From positions 1 through 64,000 of the forward strand of contig JALHQT010000003.1 of assembly GCA_022841825.1 (NCBI GenBank): a stretch of 64,000 bases of DNA. The letters are read 5' to 3'. Source of the stretch: Anaerolineae bacterium. Lineage in GTDB: Bacteria > Chloroflexota > Anaerolineae > Aggregatilineales > Phototrophicaceae. Every line of letters begins with the position of its first letter. The first letter of the stretch is position 1. The notes below the pieces were generated by a model. It saw only the letters and a program-made list of their open reading frames with translations, searched no databases and had not been told where the DNA came from. Shown in pieces: positions 16,234-24,419 of this stretch. The translations under genes were made by a program, and so were the position numbers.

Positions 16234-17745
16234 ATGTGTACCAGGACCTGGCTCCGCCGCATGTGCTTGAGCATGATGGTCGTTTTGCTTCTGCTGTTCT
16301 CAAGCGCCGCCTATGCGCAGAACTCCGGCTCTGTGCGCATTCTGATCATCGACGACTTTTCAGTGCCGCCCGATTCGACAGAAGGTGAGGTGTTCGCAGC
16401 CGGCAGCGAGATCGCGAACCAGATCGTCGCTCCCCGTCTGATGGCGGTACCCGCCGTCGCCGAAATCAATCTGAATGCTTTTCGGTTTGACCTGTGCGCT
16501 GTGAACCCGGAAGTCCTCTCCGGGCAGGGCAAGCTGGGAATGCACCGTACGATGGGACCCACAGTGCCGAACTACAGTCATGGCACGGTCGTCCAGGAAA
16601 TCGTCCAGGACACGCTGCAAAGTCTGGGCGGTACTCGCAGTATTTCCATCGAGACCATCGATATTGCCCAGGCAAGTGCCCCAACTGATTCTGGCATCGC
16701 CGATTTGATTCGGCGGTATGCCAACATGGATCGCAACCGCCCACTGATCGTCAACATGAGCTTCGCCTTCGTGCCGTGCGAGCTGTTGAACAATTCGGAA
16801 TTTGTCCAACCGGCTACCACCGCCTCCATTGACCTGCTGGATTGGCGCGCGGACATCGCCACCTCTGCACTGGAACAGGTGCTCGCCCCGCTGCCGTCGA
16901 TGATCAACCCGGACTTCACGCACATCGACCCCGCGCTTCTGCATCTGACGGAACCGCTAACGCAGGTTGCGGAGGAATTTCCGAATGTGATCATGGTCGC
17001 CTCTGCGGGAAACTTCGACGTGCCATACCCGCTGCTCCCTGCGGGTTTCCCTGGCGTGGTCAGCGTGGGCACGCTCGACCCTCGTCAACACTTCAATGAT
17101 GGGGAGGTCGCCGCCGACTCAACCTGGAGTATGGGCGAATACTCTGGGGAAGGGACCTCATTCGCCGCGCCGCGTGTGACCGCCACCATCGCGACCTACC
17201 TCAGAGATCACGCGACACGCTGTCTGAGTGGGGGAATCCCGTTCAATTTCCAGGATGGTCCGCAGCAGCAGTGGCAAAACGTGGAAATCAGCGGGGCAAC
17301 CGGCTGCCCGAATGATGTGGTGATCACGGAGATCATCACAAACATGGTGGTCGAACCGCCACCGCCCGGCAGCTACGGTGATGTGAACCTTCAGGCAGGC
17401 TTCACGCCCGATCCGTACACCGTCGCGATTGTCAGCGGCGGCAGTCGCAATGCGGCGGAACTCGGCTGCGCGGGCTTCATCGCCGACCAGCACGATTTCA
17501 GACTGGATTGGGGCGGGAACTCCAGGCGGGTGCGAATCTTCTTCCGAGGAGATGGCGATACGACGCTGGTCGTCATCGGTCCCAATGGCGAGCAGCACTG
17601 CAATGACGACGGCTCCGGGTTCCATCCGGTCGTTGACATCCAGAATCCGCCGCAAGGCTCCTATCGCATCTGGGTCGGCAGCTATGCGGAAGGCGCGTAT
17701 CACAACGGCGTGCTGTCGATCACCGAACTCGACCTGCTGCCGTGA
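16234..17745 (+). CDS. Secreted subtilisin-like (S8) serine protease with C-terminal PPC-like domain
   Basis: 503 aa preceded by AAGGAGG. Residues 1-28 are a signal peptide (hydrophobic core MVVLLLLFSSA, probable cleavage after AYA). The S8 fold runs to about residue 325 with Asp40/41 in LIIDD, His116 in SHGTVV, Asn260 in VASAGN and Ser309 in GEGTSFAAP, so the triad and oxyanion Asn are intact. The last 120 residues, containing DTTLVVIGPNGEQHCNDD, resemble a bacterial pre-peptidase C-terminal (PPC) beta-sandwich. There is no clear propeptide domain. It is export-directed, which is odd for the partner of a cytoplasmic NLR-like protein 12 nt upstream with no promoter between them. Confidence 0.88.
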   Translation: MCTRTWLRRMCLSMMVVLLLLFSSAAYAQNSGSVRILIIDDFSVPPDSTEGEVFAAGSEIANQIVAPRLMAVPAVAEINLNAFRFDLCAVNPEVLSGQGKLGMHRTMGPTVPNYSHGTVVQEIVQDTLQSLGGTRSISIETIDIAQASAPTDSGIADLIRRYANMDRNRPLIVNMSFAFVPCELLNNSEFVQPATTASIDLLDWRADIATSALEQVLAPLPSMINPDFTHIDPALLHLTEPLTQVAEEFPNVIMVASAGNFDVPYPLLPAGFPGVVSVGTLDPRQHFNDGEVAADSTWSMGEYSGEGTSFAAPRVTATIATYLRDHATRCLSGGIPFNFQDGPQQQWQNVEISGATGCPNDVVITEIITNMVVEPPPPGSYGDVNLQAGFTPDPYTVAIVSGGSRNAAELGCAGFIADQHDFRLDWGGNSRRVRIFFRGDGDTTLVVIGPNGEQHCNDDGSGFHPVVDIQNPPQGSYRIWVGSYAEGAYHNGVLSITELDLLP

Positions 17746-17786
17746 AACTCGCCTGGCGGGCAGGCTGCCGTTGTCGTCCTCCATTA

Positions 17787-17812
17787 CCCCTTCCCACTGC
17801 GGTGGGGAGGGG
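17787..17812. terminator. GC-rich hairpin between convergent genes
   Basis: CCCCTTCCCAC and GTGGGGAGGGG flank a four-base TGCG loop. It has no U-run, but its place between the protease gene (+) and the DUF1801 gene (-) suits a bidirectional transcription barrier. Confidence 0.5.
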
Positions 17813-17844
17813 ACTTCGCCAAATCTGCGTTAACGCATTTCTGC

Positions 17845-18261
17845 CTACGCCTTGTCCTGTGTCGCCGCCCACGCCTTTGACCACGCGATCAGCTCGCGCA
17901 GCACGCTCGTGTCCACCTCTGCCAGGCGCTTGACGTACAGGCAGCCTTTACCGACCGAGTGTTTGCCGAGCTTCGCCAGCAGGTCGGTGCGCTCCTCGTA
18001 GCCGCCCATCAGGTAGAGCACCAGGTTCGCCTTGCGTGGCGAAAAGCCGACCGGGAACCAGACGTCGGTGCGTCCGCTCTTGTACTCGTAGCGATACTTG
18101 CCGAATCCGACGATGGAATCGCCCCACATCTTCGGTTCTGCGCCCATCACATCGCGCATCAGGTCGATCAGCGCCTGGCTGTCCTGGCGTTTCTTCTCGT
18201 CCTCCACGGCGGCAATGAATGCCTGCACATCGCCATCGTTCTCTGTCGTCTTGATTGCCAT
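17845..18261 (-). CDS. DUF1801 family protein
   Basis: 138 aa from ATG 18261, preceded by GAGGAGC; 16 further residues are possible from 18309 but lack support. The family signature is clear: an N-terminal helix with DVQAFIAAVEDEKKRQDSQ, MGAEPKMWGDSIVGFGKY near residues 38-55, and a beta-rich half with WFPVGFSPRK and a GKGCLYVKRL segment. The fold is that of the YdhG/Fra-like proteins. Molecular function is not established. Single gene, convergent with the protease gene. Confidence 0.85.
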   Translation of the reverse strand: MAIKTTENDGDVQAFIAAVEDEKKRQDSQALIDLMRDVMGAEPKMWGDSIVGFGKYRYEYKSGRTDVWFPVGFSPRKANLVLYLMGGYEERTDLLAKLGKHSVGKGCLYVKRLAEVDTSVLRELIAWSKAWAATQDKA

Positions 18262-18490
18262 TGGGATGCTCCTCATCAACGCGCACTGCTCCTCCATGAT
18301 AGGATGCACCGCCGATGTGACGCAAGCTGCCCGCGTAGCGTGCCTGGGATGCGCGTGTTACAGTACAAGCAAGAATGCGCAGCAGAACGATGTGATGATG
18401 GCGGATGAGGGGATGCGCTAGGAGAGTTCCCATCTCATCACCTTTTGCCTTATCACCTCGTCACCTTTATAGCCGGGGAGTAACGCCGAC

Positions 18491-19306
18491 ATGGGTTTGA
18501 TGACGGGAAAAGTCGCCTTGATTTTCGGGCTTGCCAACAAGAATTCCATCGCCTGGGGCATCACCAAGCGCTTTCATGACGAGGGCGCGACCATCGCCCT
18601 CAGCTACGCGGGCGATATGCTGACCAAGCGCGTCATGCCGCTGGCAGAAGAGATCGGCTGCGATTTTGTCGAACAGGCGGATGTGCAGAAGGACGAAGAC
18701 CTCGATGTGGTCTTCGCTAAGGTCAAGGAACGCTACGGGCGCATCGATACGCTCGTCCACAGCGTTGCCTTCGGCACGCGCGAAGACCTGGGCGGGCGCT
18801 TTGTCGATATTTCGCGCGAAGGCTTCAGGATGTCGATGGACGTGAGCGCCTACAGCCTCATCGCGATGGCGAAACGCGCCGAGCCGCTCATGCCCAACGG
18901 CGGCAGCATCATCAGCCTGACCTACTATGCCGCCGAGAAGGTCTTCCCCAAGTACAATGTCATGGCAATCGCCAAGTCCGCGCTGGAATCGATCACGCGC
19001 TACCTCGCCAATGACCTGGGTCCGCAGGGCATTCGTGTCAATGCCATCAGCGCGGGTCCGATCAAGACGCTGGCGGCGGCGGGCGTGCCGGGCATCCGCA
19101 TGATGCTGAAGTACAACGAGAAAGCATCGCCGCTGCGCAAGAACGTCACGCAGGAAGAAGTCGGCGATGCCGCGCTGTTCCTGGCGTCGCACATGAGCAG
19201 CTCGATCACGGGCGAAGTCCTGTATGTCGATAACGGCTTCAACGTCCTCGGCATGACGCTGACGGAAGAAGATATGGCGGCACTCAGCGCGCCGTCGAGC
19301 GAATGA
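18491..19306 (+). CDS. fabI: Enoyl-[acyl-carrier-protein] reductase (NADH), FabI type
   Basis: 271-aa SDR-fold enzyme that reduces trans-2-enoyl-ACP, the last step of each fatty acid elongation cycle. The N-terminal cofactor loop is of FabI type (GLANKNSIAWGI near residues 13-24, not TGxxxGxG). The catalytic Tyr/Lys pair lies in the motif YYAAEKVFPKYNVMAIAK near residues 150-167. The C-terminal part has the expected NAISAGPIKTLAAAG and VLYVDNGFNVLGM. GGGGAG lies 11 nt before the ATG. It is monocistronic, between DUF1801 (divergent) and a small membrane protein. Confidence 0.95.
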   Translation: MGLMTGKVALIFGLANKNSIAWGITKRFHDEGATIALSYAGDMLTKRVMPLAEEIGCDFVEQADVQKDEDLDVVFAKVKERYGRIDTLVHSVAFGTREDLGGRFVDISREGFRMSMDVSAYSLIAMAKRAEPLMPNGGSIISLTYYAAEKVFPKYNVMAIAKSALESITRYLANDLGPQGIRVNAISAGPIKTLAAAGVPGIRMMLKYNEKASPLRKNVTQEEVGDAALFLASHMSSSITGEVLYVDNGFNVLGMTLTEEDMAALSAPSSE

Positions 19307-19325
19307 GATGCAGCCATTACGCACC

Positions 19326-19388
19326 GGACGACGCACACGTCGTCCCTACGATAAGCGCCGCGCTGTAGGGACGAGGCGTGCCTCGTCC
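19326..19388. repeat. Pair of inverted GTAGGG palindromes (BIME-like)
   Basis: Units at 19326-19349 (minus, stem GACGACG/CGTCGTC) and 19365-19388 (plus, stem GACGAGGC/GCCTCGTC), with the GTAGGG feet facing inward 15 bp apart. The two members have different stems, showing that the stem sequence varies while the foot is fixed. Located directly after fabI. Confidence 0.85.
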
Positions 19389-19408
19389 GCTGGAATTAGG
19401 GAGGCAAC

Positions 19409-19711
19409 ATGCCAGGAACCGTGACCATTACGTTCGACCCGCTCTACGTCATCACCTGGGGCATCATTGGCTTGGTGGCAGGCGTCTTCGCCAACTGGAT
19501 CATGCGCGGGGGCGCGCGCCTCGGCAGCAGTCTGCTGATCGGCTTGGTGGGCGCGCTGGTCGGCGGCACGATCTTTTCGCTGCTCAATATCCAGGTCGGT
19601 CCGCCGCTCAACACCGTCTTCCCCGTCCGCCTGATCGACATCCTGGTCGCCTTCATCGGCGCAATTGTCGTGCTCTTCATCGTGGATCGGGTGATACGCG
19701 GGCGGTTTTAG
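19409..19711 (+). CDS. GlsB/YeaQ/YmgE family small membrane protein
   Basis: 100 aa with three hydrophobic helices and the family pattern: WGIIGLVAGVFANWIMRGG near residues 16-34, SLLIGLVGALVGGTIF, then a last helix ending in a basic tail (DRVIRGRF). Such proteins, once called transglycosylase-associated, are stress-linked inner-membrane proteins without a known activity. GGAGG lies about 8 nt before the ATG at 19409. Its end overlaps the last codon of the convergent MoxR gene by 4 bp. Confidence 0.85.
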   Translation: MPGTVTITFDPLYVITWGIIGLVAGVFANWIMRGGARLGSSLLIGLVGALVGGTIFSLLNIQVGPPLNTVFPVRLIDILVAFIGAIVVLFIVDRVIRGRF

Positions 19712-20694
19712 TTATTCCAATCGCTGAAGCGGCGCAAGCCCCGGTTCTGCCCACCCTGCGGGGGATTCCCGCCCTGGCGGTCTACCGGGTGCTGACGCTG
19801 CCCGGACAGCGCGCGCTTCGCCTTCTGCACGTCGCTCTCGTGCTTGAGCAGCACTGTCAGCGTCGTCTCCAGCGTTTCGCGGTCGAGATTCTCGGCGTTG
19901 AGCGTGACGAGCGCGCGTGCCCAATCGATCGTCTCCGACACGCTGGGGTTCTTCTTCAAGTCCATCCCGCGCAAGCCCTGCACAATCTCGACCGCCTGTT
20001 GCGCCAGCTTGGCGTTGAGCTGCGGCACGCGCATCCGCACGATGTTCGTCTCGGTCTCGCTGCTCGGATAGTCGATGAAGAGATACAGGCAGCGGCGCTT
20101 AAGCGCTTCCGAAAGTTCGCGCGTGTTGTTGCTGGTCAGCAGCACGATCGGCTGATGCTTCGCCTTGATCGTGCCCAGCTCCGGCACGGTGACCTGGAAA
20201 TCGCTCAGGACTTCGAGCAGGAACGCCTCAAACTCGGCGTCGGCGCGGTCGATCTCGTCGATCAGCAGGACGACCGGCTCGTCGGCGGTGATCGCCTGGA
20301 GGAGTGGGCGCGCCAGCAGGAAGCGCTCGCTGAAGAAGACGCTCTCTTCTCCCGCCAGGCGGTCGGCGGCGGCTGTCAGGCTGGTCGCATCCGATAGGAG
20401 CTGGCTGAGCTTATCGCGCAGGAGCTGCGTGTAGAGCATCTGCTTGGCATATTCCCATTCGTAGAGCGCCTTGCTTTCGTCCAAGCCTTCGTAGCATTGC
20501 AGGCGAATGAAACGCTTGCCGGAAAGCCCCGCCCATGCCTTCGCCAGTTCGGTCTTGCCGACGCCTGCGGGTCCTTCCGCCAGGACGGGTTTACCGAGCT
20601 TTTCCGCCAGAAACATGACGGTCGCGATTTCTGCGGTCGCTACATACTGCTGCTCCCGCAGCGCTTTCATGACATCGTCTATGTTATTGCGCAT
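19708..20694 (-). CDS. MoxR family AAA+ ATPase
   Basis: 328 aa. Walker A is GPAGVGKTELAKA at residues 41-53; Walker B and the following acidic stretch are in VVLLIDEIDRADAEFEAFLLE near 140-160; sensor 1 is VLLTSNNTRELSEALKRRCL. A lid domain follows. The C-terminal 40 residues (QRQHPVDRQGGNPPQGG) are a low-complexity tail. MoxR ATPases usually work with von Willebrand A proteins as chaperones for enzyme or envelope complexes. No vWA gene is beside it here, which is unusual; the partner may be encoded elsewhere. Confidence 0.9.
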   Translation of the reverse strand: MRNNIDDVMKALREQQYVATAEIATVMFLAEKLGKPVLAEGPAGVGKTELAKAWAGLSGKRFIRLQCYEGLDESKALYEWEYAKQMLYTQLLRDKLSQLLSDATSLTAAADRLAGEESVFFSERFLLARPLLQAITADEPVVLLIDEIDRADAEFEAFLLEVLSDFQVTVPELGTIKAKHQPIVLLTSNNTRELSEALKRRCLYLFIDYPSSETETNIVRMRVPQLNAKLAQQAVEIVQGLRGMDLKKNPSVSETIDWARALVTLNAENLDRETLETTLTVLLKHESDVQKAKRALSGQRQHPVDRQGGNPPQGGQNRGLRRFSDWNN

Positions 20695-20845
20695 GATCTC
20701 TATCCCGATCTCTGTTCAATGTGGGGCGGCTCGCACAGCGAGCGTGATTTGATTGTAGGTCGTGTTGGAAAAATCACAAGCAGCACACGGGCTAGTCGTT
20801 TGGGTAGGCAGCCTGCACATGCACCGCTCGTGCCCCCAATGCGGC

Positions 20846-20851
20846 TATAAT
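20846..20851 (+). promoter_or_regulatory. Probable -10 element of selA
   Basis: A perfect TATAAT at 20846-20851 lies 28 bp before the selA ATG, giving a predicted 5' leader of about 20 nt that just contains the AGGAGA at 20867-20872. No clear -35 box is seen, as is common for high-GC genomes. Confidence 0.5.
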
Positions 20852-20878
20852 TTCACGATACAGATCAGGAGAACGCCC

Positions 20879-22237
20879 ATGACCGCCTCGCAGACCCATT
20901 CGCTTCGCCGCTTGCCGTCGGTCGATGCGCTCCTGCGCAGCGGGGGCGGGATGGCGCTGGCAGAGCGCTATGGGCGCGCGCTGGCGACCGAAGGGCTGCG
21001 GTCGGCGCTGGATGACGCGCGGGCACGTCTGCGCGCGGGCGATGATGCACTCGCATCGTCCGCTGCGCTCCTCGACACGGCGGCGGCGGCGCTCCATGCC
21101 GAAGTGCGTGGCACGCTCACCCCGGTCATCAACGCGACAGGTGTCATCATCCACACCAACCTGGGGCGCGCGCCCCTCAGCGACGATGCCATCGCCGCCG
21201 TCGCGGGGGTGGGAGGGGGTTACAGCACGCTCGAATTTGACGTGAAGACGGGCGGGCGCGGCAGCCGCCTGCTCCATCCCGAACGCCTGCTGACGACGCT
21301 GACGGGTGCGGAGGCGGCGCTGGTCGTCAACAACTGCGCGGCGGCGCTCGTCCTGCTGCTAGCGGCGCTGGCGCGCGGGCGCGAGGTCGTGCTGTCGCGC
21401 GGGCAGTCGGTCGAGATCGGCGGCGGCTTCCGCATCCCTGAGATCATGGCGGAGAGCGGCGCGCGGCTGGTCGAGGTCGGCACGACCAACCGCACCCACG
21501 CCGACGACTACGCGCGCGCTATCACGCCGGACACCGCGCTGCTGATGCGCGTGCATTCGTCCAACTTCAAACAGATCGGCTTCGTCGAGGAGACGCCGCT
21601 GGAAGACATCGCACGCATCGCCCACGCACACGGCTTATACGCGGTGGATGACCTGGGGAGCGGCGCGCTGATCGACACGGCAGCCTACGGCTTGGCGCAT
21701 GAGCCGACGCCGATGGAGAGCCTCGCCGCCGGGTTCGATCTGGTCGCCTTCAGCGGTGATAAGCTGCTCGGCGGACCCCAGGCGGGCATCCTGGTCGGGC
21801 GCAAGGCGATCATCGACCAGCTCAAGCGGCATCCGCTGGCGCGCGCCGTGCGCGCCGACAAGATGACGCTGGCGGCGCTGGTCGCCACGCTTCGGCATTA
21901 TCGCAAGGGCGAGGCGGTTGAACGCATCCCCGTGCTGCGCATGATCGCGCGCCCGCTTGACGACATCCGCGCGCAGGCGGCGCGCTGGGCAGAGGCGCTG
22001 GGTGGCACGGTGATCGCCGGGGAATCGACCGTCGGCGGGGGGAGCCTGCCGGGCGAGATGCTGCCGACGGCGCTGCTGGCGCTGCGCCCGCCGAGCGCCG
22101 ATGCCTTCGCCGCGAAGCTGCGCGCGGGCGAAACGCCGATCATCGCGCGCATCGCCGACGGGCAGGTGCTCTTCGACCCGCGCACCGTGCTGGACGGGCA
22201 GGAAGAAGCGCTGATGGCGGGGATTCAGGGGTACTAA
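20879..22237 (+). CDS. selA: L-seryl-tRNA(Sec) selenium transferase
   Basis: 452 aa from ATG 20879 (AGGAGA upstream; the 39-codon extension to 20762 precedes the promoter). SelA is a PLP enzyme converting Ser-tRNA(Sec) to Sec-tRNA(Sec) using selenophosphate. Visible signatures: an N-terminal tRNA-binding helical region (LRRLPSVDALLR), PVINATGVIIHTNLGRAPLS, RLVEVGTTNRTH, LMRVHSSNFKQIGF, and the PLP site FSGDKLLGGPQAG with Lys295. Length fits the family (about 460). No selB, selD or tRNA(Sec) is visible here, whereas selA and selB are often adjacent. The gene implies that the organism makes selenoproteins. Confidence 0.94.
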   Translation: MTASQTHSLRRLPSVDALLRSGGGMALAERYGRALATEGLRSALDDARARLRAGDDALASSAALLDTAAAALHAEVRGTLTPVINATGVIIHTNLGRAPLSDDAIAAVAGVGGGYSTLEFDVKTGGRGSRLLHPERLLTTLTGAEAALVVNNCAAALVLLLAALARGREVVLSRGQSVEIGGGFRIPEIMAESGARLVEVGTTNRTHADDYARAITPDTALLMRVHSSNFKQIGFVEETPLEDIARIAHAHGLYAVDDLGSGALIDTAAYGLAHEPTPMESLAAGFDLVAFSGDKLLGGPQAGILVGRKAIIDQLKRHPLARAVRADKMTLAALVATLRHYRKGEAVERIPVLRMIARPLDDIRAQAARWAEALGGTVIAGESTVGGGSLPGEMLPTALLALRPPSADAFAAKLRAGETPIIARIADGQVLFDPRTVLDGQEEALMAGIQGY

Positions 22238-22275
22238 GGGGATGGCGGCATTGTGCAAGGATGGGCGGTTGTGGC

Positions 22276-22342
22276 GGACGACGCAGGCGTCGTCCCTACG
22301 GGCAACCCACCGCCATTTGTAGGGACGACGCCTGCGTCGTCC
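22276..22342. repeat. BIME-like pair of GTAGGG palindromes just downstream of the REP transposase
   Basis: Units 22276-22299 (minus) and 22319-22342 (plus), stems GACGACGC/GCGTCGTC, feet inward, separated by GGGCAACCCACCGCCATTT. The unit is nearly identical, including the spacer, to the pair embedded inside the transposase ORF at 22705-22771. A half-palindrome (GCCTCGTCC) follows. Confidence 0.9.
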
Positions 22343-22380
22343 GTGCGGCGTGCCTCGTCCGAAACATCGCATCTCACACG

Positions 22381-23073
22381 TCACGGATTGCTCGATGGTC
22401 GCGGTGCGAAGAACGTGTCCGCTTCCCAACGGGCGGGGTTGTTTGCGACGTAGTTACGAATCCGGGCAAGTTCATGTGTGTTGCGAATGATGTGATCGTG
22501 ATAGCGCGGCTGCCATATAACGGGCGCGGTTAAACCCATCGCCATGTTGATAGCCTTCGTGACCGACGATTTATAGGAGCCAATGATCGCGCCGAGAGAG
22601 TTTGGCGTGGGACCATTCGCACGTTGCTGAGTCGGATAGTTGGGTGGCGCGTTGGCGGACGAGACACGTTGATTGAGCGGGATGATCGTGGGATTTGTTA
22701 TGGCGGACGACGTAGGCATCGTCCCTACGGACAACCCATCGCCATTTGTAGGGACGACGCAGGCGTCGTCCGCCGCCGCGTCACCTACCGTATCCACGCG
22801 GTCGTGGATCACAACAATACCGTGCACATGATTCGGCATCACGACGAACGCATCTAATTCGACGTTGGAGTGATGATCGGGCAGCTTGTACCACAGGCGA
22901 TCGGCGATTTCACCCAGTGCTGACAAATGCATATCGCCATCCTCAACCTCACCGAACAGCCATTCCCGCCTCTGTGTGCAGATTGTGACGAAATACGCAC
23001 CTGACTGCGCATAGTTGTAATCACGCAGTCGCGGTGATTTGCGCTGAGGGAGAGGCGTGATAGGCGTCATCAT
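22381..23073 (-). CDS. REP-associated tyrosine transposase (RAYT, Y1_Tnp family)
   Basis: 230 aa. The N-terminal half has the REP-transposase pattern SPRLRDYNYAQSGAYFVTIC and the HUH motif in VVMPNHVHGIVV (His82, His84). The C-terminal half has LGAIIGSYKSSVTKAIN, WQPRYHDHIIRNTHELARI and the candidate nucleophile Tyr208 in RNYVANNP. The enzyme should nick or move palindromes carrying a GTAG foot, and such palindromes are abundant in this window. Residues about 101-123 (DDACVVPTNGDGLSV...) are encoded by a BIME inserted in frame between the HUH half and the KS helix. It appears intact, with no stop or frameshift. A further BIME lies 39 bp beyond its stop. Confidence 0.88.
   Translation of the reverse strand: MMTPITPLPQRKSPRLRDYNYAQSGAYFVTICTQRREWLFGEVEDGDMHLSALGEIADRLWYKLPDHHSNVELDAFVVMPNHVHGIVVIHDRVDTVGDAAADDACVVPTNGDGLSVGTMPTSSAITNPTIIPLNQRVSSANAPPNYPTQQRANGPTPNSLGAIIGSYKSSVTKAINMAMGLTAPVIWQPRYHDHIIRNTHELARIRNYVANNPARWEADTFFAPRPSSNP
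22705..22771. repeat. BIME inside the REP transposase ORF
   Basis: Units 22705-22728 (minus, stem with GACGACG.../...CATCGTC and one mismatch) and 22748-22771 (plus, GACGACGC/GCGTCGTC), with spacer GGACAACCCATCGCCATTT. Read in the gene's direction it encodes about 22 residues without a stop. The copy at 22276-22342 differs at only a few bases. Confidence 0.9.
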
Positions 23074-23139
23074 AACCCTCCGTGTAGCTTCGTCTCCTCC
23101 GTGCCTTCGTGTTGAAGACTCTTTCTGACCATCTCTTCC

Positions 23140-24207
23140 TCACGCCCCCGCAGGCAGGAAGAAGAACGCCAAGCCGATGATCAGGTAGACCGCCAGCAGC
23201 ATCGCGCCCTCTAACCAGTTGCTTTCGCCATCCTGCGCGATGAACGCCGCGATCACCGCCGCGCCCAGCAGCGCGATCAGCTCGAACTCGTTGAAGACCA
23301 GCAGCAGTCGCTCGCCGAACAGCAGGCTGATGAAGACCAGCACCGGCGCGACGAACAGCGCGATCTGCAAGCTGGAGCCGAGCGAGATCGCCAGGCTGAG
23401 TTCCATCTTGTTCTTGATGGCGACGGTGACGGCGGCGAGATGTTCGGCGACGTTGCCAACCAGCGGGATGATGATGATACCGAGGAAGAACTCGGTCAGC
23501 CCCAATGCGATCGTGACCGGCTCGACCGCGCCGACCAGCGTCTCGCTCACCACCGCAGTACCGACCGTCGCGGCGATCAGGATGCCGATGGCGAACGGCA
23601 GCGACCAGCGCGCGGTGTGTTCGTGTTCGGCGGCGGCTTCGCGCGTCACCGTCTTATCGCTCTCTTTGGCGGTGAAGCCGTAGAGCAGCACCAGCCCGTA
23701 GAGGATGATCAGGATGATGGCGACGCCTTCGCTGAAGAGCAGCTCGGACGACGGTACTTCGGCGACCGCCACGTCAAAGAGCGACGGGATGGCGAGCGCG
23801 ACGACCGCCAGCACGAGCAGCGTGGCATTCAGTCCTGCGTTGCGGCGGTCGAAAAACTGCGTACCGTTGCGCAGACCGCCCGCCAGCAGCGCCAAGCCGA
23901 GTACGAGCAGCAGATTGCCGATGATGCTGCCGATGATCGACGCCTTGACGAGTTCGAGCAGCCCGGCGTTGATGGCGAAGATGGTGATGATGAGTTCGGC
24001 GGCGTTGCCAAGCGTGGCATTGAGCAGCCCGCCCACGCGCGGACCCGTGTAGACCGCCAGCTCCTCGGTCGCTTCGCCGATCAGACTCGCCAGCGGGATC
24101 AAGCCGACGGCGGACAGGACGAAGACGAGGATCGGGTCCCAACCCGCGATGCGGGCGATGACGGCGGCAGGCGCGGCGATCAGCAGGATGAGCAGAATGC
24201 GGTTCAT
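23140..24207 (-). CDS. Calcium/proton exchanger (CaCA family, Cax/ChaA-like)
   Basis: 355-aa integral membrane antiporter with about 11 helices. The two inverted half-repeats each carry the CaCA alpha motif: GNAAELIITIFA near residue 67 and GNVAEHLAAVTVAIKNKMELSLAISLGSS near 253, with the Glu residues that bind the cation. An acidic/basic loop (TAKESDKTVTREAAAEHEH) joins the halves. It would export Ca2+ or another cation in exchange for H+ across the inner membrane. Monocistronic, transcribed away from the 24420 gene. Confidence 0.92.
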   Translation of the reverse strand: MNRILLILLIAAPAAVIARIAGWDPILVFVLSAVGLIPLASLIGEATEELAVYTGPRVGGLLNATLGNAAELIITIFAINAGLLELVKASIIGSIIGNLLLVLGLALLAGGLRNGTQFFDRRNAGLNATLLVLAVVALAIPSLFDVAVAEVPSSELLFSEGVAIILIILYGLVLLYGFTAKESDKTVTREAAAEHEHTARWSLPFAIGILIAATVGTAVVSETLVGAVEPVTIALGLTEFFLGIIIIPLVGNVAEHLAAVTVAIKNKMELSLAISLGSSLQIALFVAPVLVFISLLFGERLLLVFNEFELIALLGAAVIAAFIAQDGESNWLEGAMLLAVYLIIGLAFFFLPAGA

Positions 24208-24419
24208 AAGTTATCCCCCCCCAGGGTGTAGAAAGCGAATTGAACCCCAAAGCCGCAGAGAACGCAAAAGGAGGGCTAACGTAGCAGGGTCATGGCTTCA
24301 AACTCGTTTCAAACCTTTACAGAGCCTTAGCACAGCGTTAACCCATCGTTGTTAGCAGTGGACTAGAATTCAAATAAATTGATCGTGCCTCATCAACAAA
24401 GAAATCGTGTCGTGAAATC

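Noticed and set aside
19708-20694. MoxR ATPase as part of a TCAD/vWA ternary conflict system with the TIR protein
   Set aside because: No vWA or effector-associated gene lies beside it, and it is about 25 kb from the TIR protein in host-like DNA.
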